From assembly GCA_964451375.1 (NCBI GenBank), contig CAYVIN010000057.1:1-26213 (forward strand): a DNA stretch of 26,213 nt, written 5' to 3'. Within the stretch, counting starts at the first letter, position 1. Each line of letters opens with the position of its first letter. Shown piece by piece: positions 22,845 to 26,213 of this stretch. The DNA comes from JAGXQV01 sp964451375. GTDB taxonomy: Bacteria; Pseudomonadota; Gammaproteobacteria; Burkholderiales; Sulfuricellaceae. A program made the position numbers and the translations under genes. The notes beneath the pieces are model-generated. The model was not told the origin of the DNA and did not search any database. It saw only the letters and a list, made by a program, of their open reading frames with translations.

Positions 22845-23337
22845 ATGTTGGAAAGAAGAAGCAGCGATAAAGCAAATAACGATAAAGTCATCAATTTTCT
22901 CAACCGGGTCATTCGCCAGGTCGCCAGGGTGGTCGCTGTGATCATGACGCTGGTGATCATCTGGGGCGTCGCCGACATTGTTTATGTGCTCCAGCAGCGT
23001 CTGACGGCTCCCGGTCATCCCTTCATGCTGTTGGAGATCAGGGACATCCTGGCTACCTTCGGCGCTTTCATGGCGGTGCTGATCGCCATCGAGATTTACC
23101 ACAACATCATCCTTTACGCGCAGGACCACCGCGACCACCGCCTTGCCGTGGAAATCGTGCTGGGCACCGCCCTAATGGCGATTTCGCGCAAAGTGATCGT
23201 GTTTGATTTCAATGAAGTGATCCCGGAACACATTTATGGTTCGGCGGCTGTCATCCTTGCACTGGTGATTGGCTACTACCTGATCGCGGTGCGTGGAGAC
23301 CCTTCTGCGCATGATGCTCAAACCACAAGGAATAATG

Positions 23338-23351
<14 letters not shown>
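22845..23351 (+). CDS. PsiE-family membrane protein, copy 2
   Basis: A 168-residue paralogue of the protein at 20397-20897, with the same four membrane segments. The DNA match is high across the whole core, with an 81-nt identical block (20588-20668 in copy 1), pointing to recent duplication or gene conversion. Differences cluster in the N-terminal DKANN segment, the first loop (QQRLTAPGHPF, two residues longer) and the C-terminal tail. GAAGGAG precedes the ATG by 6 nt. The 3' end overlaps the ATPase gene by 14 nt, so it is translationally linked to that pump. Accessory or regulatory function for the ATPase is a reasonable but untested reading. Confidence 0.88.
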
Positions 23352-26025
<2,674 letters not shown>

Positions 26026-26213
26026 GAGTCTGAGGGGCAAAAACAGCTTCCGCAATCCATAAATGATTGCTTATCCACACAATCAAAATTATTAACTGTT
26101 TTTTATGGTTCGATATCTTTATAGTGTCATCCATGCACCACGGCAACACCGCAACGCATTAATCCATTAACCCAACTCGCAAAGCGAAACCATTGATCAA
26201 TCAACACGTTAGG
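26026..26213. other. AT-rich intergenic tail, possible promoter
   Basis: There is no gene in this end piece. It is much more AT-rich than the preceding ATPase gene. TTGCTT (26068-26073) and TATTAA (26091-26096) are 17 nt apart and could be a weak sigma-70 promoter reading rightward to a gene outside the window. No terminator for the ATPase gene was found. Confidence 0.25.

Overview
The window looks like chromosome from a GC-rich, Gram-negative, autotrophic betaproteobacterium, probably in the Nitrosomonadales/Gallionellaceae neighbourhood. The evidence is the hemC-hemD-hemX-hemY order, a CbbY-type phosphatase in one operon with a class II aldolase and a beta-carbonic anhydrase (a Calvin-cycle accessory set), and an ordinary proteobacterial chemoreceptor and diguanylate cyclase. 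The genus is inferred from gene order and protein style, not from a search. No rRNA, tRNA, CRISPR array or prophage was seen.

Layout. (1) 1-2000 is an accessory strip, visibly poorer in GC than the rest. It holds a hairpin that may be the end of an IS200/IS605-type element, a Fic-like gene lacking its catalytic histidine, a DUF2442/DUF4160 pair split by a 167-bp palindromic MITE-like insertion, and a small membrane-anchored protein. (2) 2058-5140 holds a large secreted repeat protein (TTG start) divergent from an XRE-type regulator. (3) 5175-9125 is a tightly overlapping haem operon, hemC-hemD-hemX-hemY, on the minus strand. A periplasmic thioredoxin-like gene starts only 16 nt from hemC on the other strand, followed by purC. 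(4) 10610-11076 is a gene-free stretch with a 15-C homopolymer and a 240-bp element bounded by perfect 20-bp inverted repeats. (5) 11077-13192 has a NhaR-like LysR regulator divergent from an HPF-like ribosome-associated protein and a Bax-inhibitor-1 family membrane protein. (6) 13254-17435 is a compact operon: Sua5-type threonylcarbamoyl-AMP synthase, a divergent PurE, an aldolase fused to a C-terminal Dabb-like domain, carbonic anhydrase and CbbY. (7) 17477-17585 is a 93-bp MITE with a perfect 8-bp target duplication, just upstream of a chemoreceptor/diguanylate cyclase pair that ends at a strong terminator. (8) 20397-26025 is a cation-handling cluster: PsiE copy 1, CBS-pair protein, Ca2+/cation antiporter, PsiE copy 2 and a P2A-type ATPase.

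The haem, purine, tRNA-modification and carbon-fixation genes are conventional housekeeping and autotrophy functions. The most original feature is the PsiE-CBS-antiporter-PsiE-ATPase island. It contains two nearly identical PsiE paralogues, including an 81-nt perfectly identical block. Each starts a block that also contains a cation transporter, and the second overlaps the ATPase gene. I read it as a candidate Ca2+/Mn2+ efflux or membrane-stress module in which PsiE is an accessory subunit or regulator. That is inference from gene order.
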